The translations under genes and the position numbers were made by a program. Positions 49,217-57,926 of a DNA stretch of 64,000 nt are shown one piece after another. The stretch is taken from positions 1 to 64,000 of the forward strand of contig JAJEHQ010000027.1 of the NCBI GenBank assembly GCA_022823625.1. The letters are read 5' to 3'. This DNA is from Gammaproteobacteria bacterium (lineage in GTDB: Bacteria; Pseudomonadota; Gammaproteobacteria; Arenicellales; JAJDZL01). How positions within the stretch are numbered: the first letter of the stretch is position 1; every line of letters begins with the position of its first letter. The notes under the pieces were generated by a model. It had not been told where the DNA came from. It made no database searches and worked only from the letters and a program-made list of their open reading frames with translations.

Positions 49217-51280
49217 TTGAAACGAACTGATTACAGAGCACTCAACCGATTGCTGCGACCACGCAGTATTGCAATGGTTGGTGGCAAAATGGCGGAACGG
49301 GCAATTCGCCAGTGTGATTTCATGGGATTTGAAGGGAAAATCTGGCCGGTGAATCCGCACCGAGATGAAATGTATTCGCGTCCTTGTTTTCGTTCCATTC
49401 AAGATTTACCCGAGCCACCCGATGCAGCCTTTGTTGCAGTCCCCAGGGAGCCGACCGTCCGAGTCGTTGGGGAGCTGGCTGCTGTAGGAACAGGGGGTGT
49501 CATCTGCTACGCTTCCGGATTTGCTGAAGTTGGTGGTAAGGGAATTGAGTACCAAAAAGACTTGGATTCCGCAAGAGGGGATATGCCTCTCATCGGACCG
49601 AACTGTTACGGAATGTTGAATTACCAGGATGGCGTTGCACTATGGCCCGACGAGCAGGGAGGGGTACGTTGTCAAAGAGGGGCAGCCATTATCAGCCAGA
49701 GTGGCAACATTACTGTCAGTTTGACCATGCAGAGGCGAGGTGTTCCTGTTGCATTTTTGATCTCAACGGGCAATATGACAGGCGTCAAGACGCATGACTA
49801 CATTCATGCAATGCTGGAAAATCCGGGTGTGACTGCCATTGGTCTTTATCTTGAGGGTGTGGTCGACGCTTATGAGTTCTCAGTAGCCGCAATTGAAGCA
49901 CTGAAGAAAAGGGTGCCAATAGTTGTGTTAGAGTCTGGTCAGTCGACGATCGGTGCCAAAGTGACCCGAACGCATTCGTATTCACTGTCGGCCGACGGCC
50001 AGTTGAGTAGTGCGTTTTATCAGAAGTTTGGCATCATTCAGGTGCACAGTATTCCACAATTACTTGAAACACTTAAGTTAGTTTCGCTTATTCCTCCTGA
50101 CGACAATCCTACAATTGCTTCAATCAGTTGTTCCGGTGGCGAGGCGGCCTTAATGGCGGACCTGGTGGCGGAAAAAGACCTGGAGTTTGCCGAACTATCG
50201 GACGCACAACGCGAGCGGCTTTATGAGGTCCTGGGTGACAGAGTTGTTGTTTCGAATCCTTTGGACTATCACACTTATATCTGGGGCGATCAGGCTGCAC
50301 AAACGGAGTGTTTTCAGGCAGTTTATGAAGGGTCTCAATACATTAATGTCAATGTCATTGATTTTCCAATCGAAGGAATCTGCGACCCGATTGAGTGGGG
50401 CGCAGCGATTCAAGCCATCAAAGATGCAAAAGAAAATACAGGTGCAAATGTAGTTGCCGTTTCCACATTGCACGAGAATTTTCCACCGACATATCAAAAT
50501 GCTATGCTGGAGCATAGCATACCACCGATGGTTGGAATGGTTGAGTGTGTCGATGCGCTGGCAGATTCTGTTGAATTTGCGAGAAAGGCAGATTCTGCAA
50601 GCTCACTGATGCCTTTGGTCAAAATGACATCCTGTGGAGGTGTGGGAGTTTCACTTGACGAATATGAAGGAAAGCAGCAATTACTGCGAGCTGGCATGCC
50701 TGTCGTTGCGGGTGAGTTGGTTAATAGTGTTGAAGAAGCGGTTGCTGCGGCGTCAAGGTTAGGGTACCCTCTAGTCGCAAAAATGTCGTCAGTTGAGACT
50801 ATTCACAAGTCAGACGTTGGTGGGGTCATACTTGATATTCAATCAGTTAATGACCTAATTCAAGCATGTGAATCGATTTTTCGTCTCTCCGATTCGGTGC
50901 TGATCGAACAGCAGTTACCAGCACCCATAATTGAAATGCTGGTGGCATTTCGGGTAGATGCAACATTCGGACCGATCATGGTCATTGGATCAGGAGGAAA
51001 ACTGGCAAATTTACTGCAGGATTCGGTTGTGTTGCCTTTTCCTATTCTCGACGATGATGTACAAAAATGCCTGAATCAGTTGAGAATCGGCAAACTGTTA
51101 AGTGGATATCGAGATATACAAGGAGATGGCACTGCGGTTTTGCGTTTCATTCAGGATCTTGCGAGATACGCTACTGACGATGCCAATCAAATTATTGAAA
51201 TTGAAGTCAATCCTATTTTTGTTTATGCACTAGGTGCGGGTGTGAAGGCGGTTGATGTTGTCTACCGATTTGTCGAATAA
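49217..51280 (+). CDS. ADP-forming acyl-CoA synthetase (acetate--CoA ligase family)
   Basis: A 687-residue fused alpha/beta ADP-forming acyl-CoA synthetase. The CoA-binding domain (SIAMVGGKMAERAI, VNPHRDEMYSRPCFRSI) is followed by two succinyl-CoA-ligase-like domains (GPNCYGMLNY, AIISQSGNITVSLTMQRRG, SISCSGGEAALMADL) and a C-terminal ATP-grasp domain (VAKMSSVETIHKSDVGGV, IEIEVNPIFV). Such enzymes run acyl-CoA + ADP + Pi to acid + CoA + ATP or the reverse. In this cluster it could harvest ATP from betainyl-CoA or activate crotonobetaine/carnitine. It starts with TTG at 49217, ten bases after lcdH. Substrate is inferred only from context. Confidence 0.87.
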   Translation: MKRTDYRALNRLLRPRSIAMVGGKMAERAIRQCDFMGFEGKIWPVNPHRDEMYSRPCFRSIQDLPEPPDAAFVAVPREPTVRVVGELAAVGTGGVICYASGFAEVGGKGIEYQKDLDSARGDMPLIGPNCYGMLNYQDGVALWPDEQGGVRCQRGAAIISQSGNITVSLTMQRRGVPVAFLISTGNMTGVKTHDYIHAMLENPGVTAIGLYLEGVVDAYEFSVAAIEALKKRVPIVVLESGQSTIGAKVTRTHSYSLSADGQLSSAFYQKFGIIQVHSIPQLLETLKLVSLIPPDDNPTIASISCSGGEAALMADLVAEKDLEFAELSDAQRERLYEVLGDRVVVSNPLDYHTYIWGDQAAQTECFQAVYEGSQYINVNVIDFPIEGICDPIEWGAAIQAIKDAKENTGANVVAVSTLHENFPPTYQNAMLEHSIPPMVGMVECVDALADSVEFARKADSASSLMPLVKMTSCGGVGVSLDEYEGKQQLLRAGMPVVAGELVNSVEEAVAAASRLGYPLVAKMSSVETIHKSDVGGVILDIQSVNDLIQACESIFRLSDSVLIEQQLPAPIIEMLVAFRVDATFGPIMVIGSGGKLANLLQDSVVLPFPILDDDVQKCLNQLRIGKLLSGYRDIQGDGTAVLRFIQDLARYATDDANQIIEIEVNPIFVYALGAGVKAVDVVYRFVE

Positions 51281-51377
51281 TTCCAATTTTGATTATTACA
51301 CTTGTCGGTCACCTATAGTCATCAAGACAAATTGAAGTTAAAAATGTTTAAACACACGAAACTCAGGTTAGGAAGTT

Positions 51378-52166
51378 ATGAGTGAAAGTAATGTATTAGT
51401 TCGGCAGGAAGATTCAATTCTTGAAGTAACAGTTAACCGCCCCAAAGCGAATGCAATTGATACGGCAACAAGCAAAGAGTTGGGGGAGGTGTTCTGCAAC
51501 TTTCGGGATGACGATGAGTTGAGAGTCGCAATCGTAACTGGTAGTGGTGATAAATTTTTCTCTGCTGGTTGGGATTTGAAAGAAGCGGCATCAGGTGAAG
51601 CAGAACTTGATGGCGATTATGGTCCGGGCGGTTTTGCAGGCCTTTGTGAACTGCATGACTTGAATAAACCGGTCATCAGTGCAGTGAACGGATATGCGAT
51701 CGGTGGCGGATTTGAACTGGCACTGTCGGGTGATTTGATCATTGCGGCTGACCACGCTCAGTTTTTTCTACCGGAAATCAAAGTTGGCGTTGTAGCTGAT
51801 GCGGCAACATTTCGATTAACCCGTTGGATTCCAAGGGCAGTGGCGATTGAGATGCTGCTGACTGGTCGAAGAATGTCGGCTAAAGAGGCTTTGCGTTGGG
51901 GTTTGATAAACCAAGTTGTTCCACTTGAGCAACTGATGGACAGTGCTTGGGAACTTGCAAGAACTATCGCAGAAGGCGCACCTTTAGTGGTTACGGCAGT
52001 GAAGGAAATACTTCGAAAGGCTGAGAATGCGAGCGTTGAGGATTGTTATCGCATGATGCACGAGGGTGAATTTGAAGGCTATGAACAAATGAAAGCCTCT
52101 GCTGATGCAATTGAGGGGCCAAAAGCTTTCGCTGAAAAGCGCGAGGCGAGTTGGAAAGGCCAGTAG
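51378..52166 (+). CDS. caiD: carnitinyl-CoA dehydratase CaiD
   Basis: A 262-residue crotonase-fold enzyme with resemblance to E. coli CaiD along its whole length: NRPKANAIDTATS, FRDDDELRVAIVTG, FFSAGWDLKEAASGEAE, the GPGGFAG segment, VNGYAIGGGFELAL, LLTGRRMSAKEALRWGLIN and AIEGPKAFAEKREASWKG. CaiD reversibly dehydrates L-carnitinyl-CoA to crotonobetainyl-CoA. The active-site loop reads LPEIKVGVVADAATFRL where E. coli has LPEAKLGIVPDSGGVLRL, so the loop after the glutamate differs. It closes the plus-strand cluster, about 100 bases after the ligase gene. Confidence 0.9.
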   Translation: MSESNVLVRQEDSILEVTVNRPKANAIDTATSKELGEVFCNFRDDDELRVAIVTGSGDKFFSAGWDLKEAASGEAELDGDYGPGGFAGLCELHDLNKPVISAVNGYAIGGGFELALSGDLIIAADHAQFFLPEIKVGVVADAATFRLTRWIPRAVAIEMLLTGRRMSAKEALRWGLINQVVPLEQLMDSAWELARTIAEGAPLVVTAVKEILRKAENASVEDCYRMMHEGEFEGYEQMKASADAIEGPKAFAEKREASWKGQ

Positions 52167-52311
52167 TCTAGCATTTTTCTTTGTGTGGCTTTAAGTCTTG
52201 CAATATCAGCAATATACACTTGCCAATTGATTCCAATTCGAAGATGAGATGACTTTTTGAGGGAATGAATCGTCAAATTGGACTATTTTCGATATTGTTT
52301 TAAATGGTTGG

Positions 52312-52560
52312 CTAGAAGTCGTCAATTGAATAGCCACGAGCGTACGTTTCGATAATCATGTCGATTACTTTTTCTTTCGCCAGGTTATTTGAAAAACGGG
52401 ATGGATGGACAAATGGTAGCGCAAAATTTGGGTGACCATTCACAATCCAATTTGCCAAAATTCCTACAGACTCGTACACCATTCCTCTACCAGCGAGAGC
52501 CGCGGTGAGCATTGTCATCGACTTTTCAAAGCCTGCCTGATGGTCGGCAAACAGCCCCAA
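52312..52560 (-). pseudogene. chimeric fossil of an mttB-like gene fused to the end of an FAD oxidoreductase gene
   Basis: An 82-codon frame whose first part (DHQAGFEKSMTMLTAALAG, then MVYESVGILA) matches the middle of the MttB-family protein at 63.1-64.0 kb, and whose second part (NWIVNGHPNFALPFVHPSRF to the end YARGYSIDDF) matches the last 45 residues of the flavoprotein at 61.9-63.1 kb. Gene order and strand are the same as in the intact pair, so a duplicate operon has lost everything between the two points. At the junction both intact genes carry TCGCTA, consistent with microhomology-mediated deletion. The fragment has diverged from the intact copy, so it is not recent. Confidence 0.8.
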
Positions 52561-52748
52561 AAATCCTTACCAGTAAAATACCAATTTCTTGAATTATCTA
52601 TTCTGCCAAAAGACTTCACTTTGATTCGTACAAGCCTGCGACACGGCAGGTTGTCGTAAACTAGCCACCGAAGTAATTCAACTTGTGGTCAAAAAAAACA
52701 GAATGATATCTTTTCGAGGACTTCCCAAATCGAGTTTGCAGAACCCGG

Positions 52749-53765
52749 CTATTGCATATTGATGACCAGTCGTCCTTGAACTGAACCAACCGCCAGTCGT
52801 TCAAACGCATCATTGATCTGCATAAAGGGTACAGATTCAACAACACTCCTGATCTTACCGCCACTCGCTAATTGCATCAGCTGACGCAATTCCTGGCGAG
52901 TCCCGTCAGCACTACCGAAAATTCGAAGACCGCTTTCGATAACCTCTGCAGCATTAAATCTCAGGTCCTCATGTGGGAGTGAAATCAGTACCAAACGACA
53001 ACGGGCAGCGGCGCTTTCAATCATTTGCCGCCAGCTGGCTGTGGACGGTGCAAAATTGAAACTCGCATCGGCCCCGCCCAATCCTCTAATCTGATCAATA
53101 GCATTGCCGTCCGCCTCGATCGCATAATCCGCACCAAGTGACAGGGCATGTTCCAGTTTCTCATGGGCTAGGTCAACTGCAACGACAGTCGCACCTGAAA
53201 GTTTGGCAAACTGTATGGCATAGGAACCCAGTCCACCAGATCCAAAAACAACTGCCAACTCACCTGGCTGCAACGCAGCTTTACGTGTTGCACTGTAGGC
53301 CGCGACACCAGCACAAAGAAGCGGTGCTGCATCAACCGGCTCCAAAGTGTCAGGAATGACTGTAGCCCAATTTGCTCGCAATACGGTGTACTCGGCAAAA
53401 CACCCTTGAGCATCAACTCCGGTACACGCGACACTCGCACAATGGGTTTCGTAACCGGTCAGACACTCGCGACACGCACCGCAGGTGTCGTAAACATAAC
53501 CAATGCCAACACGCATTCCTGTCGTGAGATTTTCAACACCTGCACCGAGTTTTACTACTGTACCAATTCCCTCGTGTCCCAGTGTCGTCGGTAGTTCCGG
53601 CAATGGATGCTCGCCAAGCCAAAAATGTAAATCAGAATGACAAAGACCACACACCTCGATTTTTACCAGTACTTCTCCCGGACCGGGCTCGGGAATTGGA
53701 ACATCAACCAGTTCGAGCGGTGCCTTGACACCAACCATTCGTGCGGATTTCATGTAATCAGTCAT
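52749..53765 (-). CDS. zinc-dependent alcohol dehydrogenase
   Basis: A 338-residue medium-chain dehydrogenase. The catalytic zinc site is visible as the cysteine of CGLCHSDLHFW and the histidine-glutamate of TLGHEGIG, and the structural zinc site as C-x2-C-x2-C-x7-C in CGACRECLTGYETHC. The NAD(P) fold begins at AVVFGSGGLGSYAIQFAK near residue 168. It resembles AdhA/AdhP-type primary alcohol dehydrogenases. The ABC transporter genes upstream end 18 bases before its start, so it belongs to their transcript. Substrate is unknown. Confidence 0.87.
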   Translation of the reverse strand: MTDYMKSARMVGVKAPLELVDVPIPEPGPGEVLVKIEVCGLCHSDLHFWLGEHPLPELPTTLGHEGIGTVVKLGAGVENLTTGMRVGIGYVYDTCGACRECLTGYETHCASVACTGVDAQGCFAEYTVLRANWATVIPDTLEPVDAAPLLCAGVAAYSATRKAALQPGELAVVFGSGGLGSYAIQFAKLSGATVVAVDLAHEKLEHALSLGADYAIEADGNAIDQIRGLGGADASFNFAPSTASWRQMIESAAARCRLVLISLPHEDLRFNAAEVIESGLRIFGSADGTRQELRQLMQLASGGKIRSVVESVPFMQINDAFERLAVGSVQGRLVINMQ

Positions 53766-53782
53766 TTGTATTATTATCCGAT

Positions 53783-54583
53783 TTAAAGTGCTTGATTTTG
53801 CATCATGGCCTGCTCTACTTCGCGGTGCAGGTTCACCATGATGCGTCTTTTCAGTTCTATAAATTCGGGACTAGTTACCATTTCATAGTGCCGCGGGCGC
53901 TCAAGCGTTACTTCAACTGAATCGACAATTGTCCCAGGACGACCGGACATTACATAGACAACATCTCCCAAAAATAGTGCTTCATCAATGTCGTGAGTGA
54001 CGAATAGCACCGTCTTTTGTTCCCGTTCCCAGATACGTAGCAGCAACTCCTGCATGATGGTGCGGGTTTGACTATCAAGCGCTCCGAACGGTTCGTCCAT
54101 GAGCAATACTTGGGGATCATTTGCCAGGGCACGCGCGATGGCAGCGCGTTGTTGCATGCCACCCGAAAGCTGACTGGAATAAGCATCTTCAAATCCGTTG
54201 AGTCCAACGGCATGGATGTAATGCTGTGCGCGTTGGGTGCGCTGATCAGCAGACATGTTCTGAATTGATAGGCCGAACTCCACGTTCTTTTTGACAGTCA
54301 GCCAAGGGAACAGTGAATAGTTTTGAAATACCATGCCTCGATCTGCACCGGGTTCGGTGATGAAATCATCATCAACATAACAACCTCCAGCAGATACTTC
54401 TGTGAGACCGGCTACCAGGTGCAACAGACTTGATTTTCCACATCCCGAAGGCCCGACAATGACAGCAAACTGTTTGTCAGGGATTTCTAATGAAAGATTT
54501 TGCAACGCGGTTACCGTACCGACACGTCGAGATGTAAAGTGTAGGGCGACGTTACGTATTGAAACCTGTCCCATCTCAAGCAT
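53783..54583 (-). CDS. SsuB/TauB-like ABC transporter ATP-binding protein
   Basis: A 266-residue ATPase of the nitrate/sulfonate/taurine importer family. Walker A is GPSGCGKSSLLH, the Q-loop is MVFQNYSLFPWL, the signature LSGGMQQRAAIARAL, Walker B VLLMDEPFGALD and the switch is VLFVTHDIDEALFLGD. It lies between the zinc dehydrogenase and the permease gene (six-base gap), forming binding protein-permease-ATPase-dehydrogenase in transcription order. Confidence 0.9.
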   Translation of the reverse strand: MLEMGQVSIRNVALHFTSRRVGTVTALQNLSLEIPDKQFAVIVGPSGCGKSSLLHLVAGLTEVSAGGCYVDDDFITEPGADRGMVFQNYSLFPWLTVKKNVEFGLSIQNMSADQRTQRAQHYIHAVGLNGFEDAYSSQLSGGMQQRAAIARALANDPQVLLMDEPFGALDSQTRTIMQELLLRIWEREQKTVLFVTHDIDEALFLGDVVYVMSGRPGTIVDSVEVTLERPRHYEMVTSPEFIELKRRIMVNLHREVEQAMMQNQAL

Positions 54584-54589
54584 TTCCTA

Positions 54590-55378
54590 TTAATGCACTG
54601 CAGTCCAAGGTAGCAGCCAGCGTTTCGCCATTTTAAAAACCAGATCTGTTAGCAGCCCTAGGATACCGATGGTGAATATGCCAACAAAGATCGTAGCAGG
54701 ATGAAGACCTCGCATCGCTTGCAGAATCATGTAGCCCAGCCCTGCTGATGCTGCCACCAGTTCCGCTACCACCAAAAAAGTCCACGCCCAGCCCATCGTG
54801 ACGCGGAGCGTATCCATTACTCCAGGTAATGTGGCTGGCAGCATCACACGTGTGATGACCTGCCGCCGATTGACGCCCAGGGTATACGACACCTTGTACA
54901 GGTCGTCGGATACATTAGCGGAAACATCTGCACACAATACAATTTGCTGAAAAAAAGTACCCAGGAAAATTACTGCGATTTTTTGTTCAATGCCGATGCC
55001 AATCCACAAAATCAGAAGGGGAATCAGCGCGGTAACCGGCAGATAGCGCATGAAGTTGACAAGTGGTTCAATTGCAGCCGCGACGATGCGATAACTGCCC
55101 ATGAAGATGCCAAGCGGTACCGCAATAATGGACGAAAGAAAAAAACCGATATAGATTTCAGCTAGGCTGACCTGCATGTGCTCGAACAATGAGCCATTGG
55201 AGAGCACATTGACAAAAGCTGTCCAGACTTCATCCGGGCGCGGAAGAAAGGCACCGCTCACCAGCTGCAAATAACTCAACAGGCACCAAGTGAGCAGCGC
55301 CGATCCCGCGACGGCTGTACCTACGCTGATCTCAACAGATCGGGGAATCGATCGTTTAGGCGTAAATAGCCGCGTCAA
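54590..55378 (-). CDS. SsuC/TauC-like ABC transporter permease
   Basis: A 262-residue inner-membrane permease of the nitrate/sulfonate/taurine family with about six membrane segments. The EAA loop reads DDLYKVSYTLGVNRRQVITR near residue 155, followed by LPATLPGVMDTLRVTMGWAW, which is diagnostic of SsuC/TauC. Its channel partner is another copy of itself by family rule. The binding-protein gene precedes it by 33 bases. Confidence 0.9.
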   Translation of the reverse strand: MTRLFTPKRSIPRSVEISVGTAVAGSALLTWCLLSYLQLVSGAFLPRPDEVWTAFVNVLSNGSLFEHMQVSLAEIYIGFFLSSIIAVPLGIFMGSYRIVAAAIEPLVNFMRYLPVTALIPLLILWIGIGIEQKIAVIFLGTFFQQIVLCADVSANVSDDLYKVSYTLGVNRRQVITRVMLPATLPGVMDTLRVTMGWAWTFLVVAELVAASAGLGYMILQAMRGLHPATIFVGIFTIGILGLLTDLVFKMAKRWLLPWTAVH

Positions 55379-55411
55379 TCTTGCTCATCCACGCGGAATT
55401 AGAACTCTGGA

Positions 55412-56389
55412 TCAGTCCAGAAAATCTGTGGTAAGCACATCGTTCGAGGTCAGTCCCTCAACCTGAACCTTACCAAATCCGGACCATATTGTGATCGCAT
55501 CGCTCAGTGTATTGTGCAGTTGACCTGGCGCGTCTGCACTACCGAACATTTCCCTATTTCGATCAATGTCGAGATACTCTACACCAGTCACAACTGCCTC
55601 GAATTCAGCTGGGTCAGCCAGCCAGCCGCCGACACCGTCGGCCATTATCTGATAGCCTTCTGCCGGGTTTTCGGCAAGAAATTCAAGTGCCCGTTGCCAG
55701 CCTCGAACGAAGGCTTTCAACTGATCCCCATGCTGATCGATTGTCTCCTGGGTAGCAGCAACAACATCCACGATCAGTCCCGGCTTTTGGGAACTGTCGA
55801 TCAGACGATGACCGTGTTCCGTCTGTTCGCCCTGTGTCAGATGAGGCTCCCAAGTTACTGCGGCATCAACCCGACCGGCAACGAATGCTGCCCCAGCGTC
55901 CGTTGCAGTCATATTTACCATGCTAATGTCGTCCTGCGTCAAACCGGCCTCCAATAGTAGCGCATTGATAAAAAACTGGGATACAGACCCCTCTTCAAAT
56001 GCTACGTTGTGACCTTTTAGCTCGCCCACGGTTGTAATCTCCTTATTCGATACCACTCCATCTCCGCCATTGGAGTTATCGACTGCCAGAAAATACTTGA
56101 CAGGAGTGCCCGGCTTCATGTAGATTGGAAATTCATCAGCGGTTGAAGCAACCAAATCTACCTGACCGGCCATAAAGGCACCCATTTTCAATGGTGTATT
56201 TTCCATGATACGAAGTTCAATGCTTACACCCTCTTGTTCAAAAAAGCCCTTATCTCGGGCAATGTAAAACGGTCCATAACCAACCCATGTTGAATGGGCA
56301 AGCGTCAATGTGTCTGCACGAAGTTCTAGAGAAATACTGCCGATAGCAGCAGCAAGGGCAAAACAAAGTACTTTTTTTGAGAATTTCAT
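55412..56389 (-). CDS. SsuA/NMT1-like ABC substrate-binding protein
   Basis: A 325-residue periplasmic binding protein of the SsuA/TauA/THI5 family. I start at ATG 56389 (MKFSKKVLCF), preceded by GGAGG, instead of the ORF ATG at 56407. The signal peptide ends near LELRA/D. YGPFYIARDKGFFEQEGVSI, GQVDLVASTADEFP, VGELKGHNVAFEEGSVSQFF and FVAGRVDAAVTWEPHL follow the family pattern. Ligands in the family include sulfonates, nitrate and thiamine precursors. No sulfonate monooxygenase or taurine enzyme is nearby, so the ligand is open. Confidence 0.88.
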   Translation of the reverse strand: MKFSKKVLCFALAAAIGSISLELRADTLTLAHSTWVGYGPFYIARDKGFFEQEGVSIELRIMENTPLKMGAFMAGQVDLVASTADEFPIYMKPGTPVKYFLAVDNSNGGDGVVSNKEITTVGELKGHNVAFEEGSVSQFFINALLLEAGLTQDDISMVNMTATDAGAAFVAGRVDAAVTWEPHLTQGEQTEHGHRLIDSSQKPGLIVDVVAATQETIDQHGDQLKAFVRGWQRALEFLAENPAEGYQIMADGVGGWLADPAEFEAVVTGVEYLDIDRNREMFGSADAPGQLHNTLSDAITIWSGFGKVQVEGLTSNDVLTTDFLD

Positions 56390-56679
56390 TTCAAGCCTCC
56401 ACAGCAATTTAATAAATTCTTAATTTCCATCTCATTTAATTTCAATTACATCTCGCCAAGCCACAACCGTTCTTGTGGCAAGCACAGCGACCGTAGACTT
56501 TCTTTTCAATGTACAGGATGCGTAGCAATCATCCTCCCGTCAAGCAACATTCACGTAGTCGCTGTTGTGAATCTAACAACATAGATTCAATCCTGTATTG
56601 CTTTCTTAGGCTATTTTAGATGAAAAATCGCAGAATCAAAAAACTGAAACCCTGGTAACAATATTTTCAGCTTCATAAT

Positions 56680-57190
56680 GTGTCGGACTGGTGTTTTCAA
56701 CCTAAAGATATCAATCTACGAGGTGTCCAGATGAAGAAAAATCAGCAATGTGGAGCGTTTAAAACTGTATCAGAAGACGCATTGTGCCGGCGTGTGATTT
56801 ATTTGAGGGTGCTTTTGACGTTAACGGATGAACGTCAAATCTGCTCGATGTTAACAATTCCAAGAATATTAACGTCAATGAGAGAATTACTTGAACAGAA
56901 TAGAATGCAATTCAATCAAGAACAAGCTGTAGTTTATCACTATGATCAATTTCCACCAGAGGAGTTGGACTATACCCAAATCGTTGAACCTTTACTGAAA
57001 GCAACCGATGCTCTTGCACGTTATGACCAGATGCTCAAGGGTTGCATGAATGTGAAATATTACTGGCTCCGCTCCGAGACCAGGAAGCTGTGGTATCTTC
57101 ACGAATCGAAGGCACAGCGTGTGACTTCGATCAGATTGAAACTGCAGCGCTAATACCGAAGGAAGCAGCAGAGAAAATAGCCGATGAAAT
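56680..57190 (+). pseudogene. Fic-family N-terminal fragment, frameshifted and truncated
   Basis: The frame opening at 56680 reads VVYHYDQFPPEELDYTQIVE and then LLKATDALARYDQML, matching the N-terminal domain found before Fic AMP-transferase cores. Near 57060-57070 the homology changes frame, continuing as PLRDQEAVVSSRIEGT and ACDFDQIETAALIPKEAA; SSRIEGT is the Fic_N signature. The catalytic HPFxDGNGR motif never appears because the sequence runs into an IS1595 transposase remnant. The first ~65 codons are not recognisable. Non-functional relic. Confidence 0.65.
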
Positions 57191-57194
57191 CGCG

Positions 57195-57424
57195 CATATC
57201 AATGGGATTGAAAGTTTCTGAGCATGCTCAAGCGGGCTCATAAAGGAACTTATCATAAATTCAGCAAAAAGCATCTCAATTTCTATGTGAATGAATTTGT
57301 GGTGCGTCATAATATTTGTGAGGAAGACACCATCAATCAGATGGAGATAATTGTTGCTGGGATGATCGGTTGCCGGGATATGTATAAGGAACTGGTATCA
57401 GGCGTTGGTGGGAGATTGAAATAA
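57195..57424 (+). pseudogene. IS1595-family transposase, C-terminal fragment
   Basis: The C-terminal end of an IS1595/ISXO2-type transposase: HINGIESF, then after loss of one base in what should be a TGG codon, SMLKRAHKGTYHKFSKKHL and FYVNEFVVRHNICEEDTINQM. NGIESFWSMLKR and HLxxYVxEFxxRHN are diagnostic of the family. The frame break at 57219-57222 creates a premature stop, and the N-terminal and most catalytic sequence is absent. It abuts a Fic fragment, suggesting insertion or recombination into that gene. The N-terminal relic at 13.6 kb is on the other strand. Confidence 0.75.
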
Positions 57425-57452
57425 AATTTCATAAATATTGAAGGTAGTGACC

Positions 57453-57635
57453 ATGCCAAAGCCGAAAAAATTCACGCAATTTCTTGAAGAGCAGAAAGCG
57501 AAAGAGGAATTGGAGAAGTATGACATTCATTCGATGAATGATGCGACGGTGAAAAGGATCAAGAGGGCAGAAAAAAGGAAGAATTACACCCTAATCACTG
57601 ATGTTGATGAGTTCTATGATCGTTTCAAACGATGA
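57453..57635 (+). CDS. small hypothetical protein
   Basis: A 60-residue charged, mostly helical protein (MPKPKKFTQFLEEQKAKEEL...) starting at ATG 57453 with GAAGG upstream. I do not recognise it. Its lysine- and glutamate-rich first half and VDEFYDRFKR end suggest a soluble helical protein. It lies just after the transposase fragment and six bases before another small ORF, so the two may be passenger genes of the old element; this is guesswork. Confidence 0.4.
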   Translation: MPKPKKFTQFLEEQKAKEELEKYDIHSMNDATVKRIKRAEKRKNYTLITDVDEFYDRFKR

Positions 57636-57641
57636 ATAGAT

Positions 57642-57845
57642 ATGAAACAGATCATCGGGGAGGTCAGGAGAAAGGGTCCAAGGAAAGGTGACAGACAGGT
57701 ATCATCCGAAAATCCCGAAATATCGGTGAAACACACGCCGGACAAAACTCAGTTGAGAACCGGAATGCTGGCGAGATCGTTAATGGGACTTCCGCCCCTG
57801 TCAGAAGGAGAATTGGCGAAACGGGCGAAATTTGCCGGGAAGTAA
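57642..57845 (+). CDS. small hypothetical protein
   Basis: A 67-residue basic protein (MKQIIGEVRRKGPRKGDRQV...) that I do not recognise. The first 25 residues are strongly positive, compatible with nucleic-acid binding, and the end reads LPPLSEGELAKRAKFAGK. It follows the preceding small ORF by six bases and probably shares its transcript. No ribosome-binding site stands out. Confidence 0.4.
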   Translation: MKQIIGEVRRKGPRKGDRQVSSENPEISVKHTPDKTQLRTGMLARSLMGLPPLSEGELAKRAKFAGK

Positions 57846-57926
57846 TTTTCGTTTTCAGAGCGCATGTGTAGCCAGCGATATAAGTCCCTAATTTTTTTTT
57901 CAACTACAAAATGTGAGGAGAGATCA

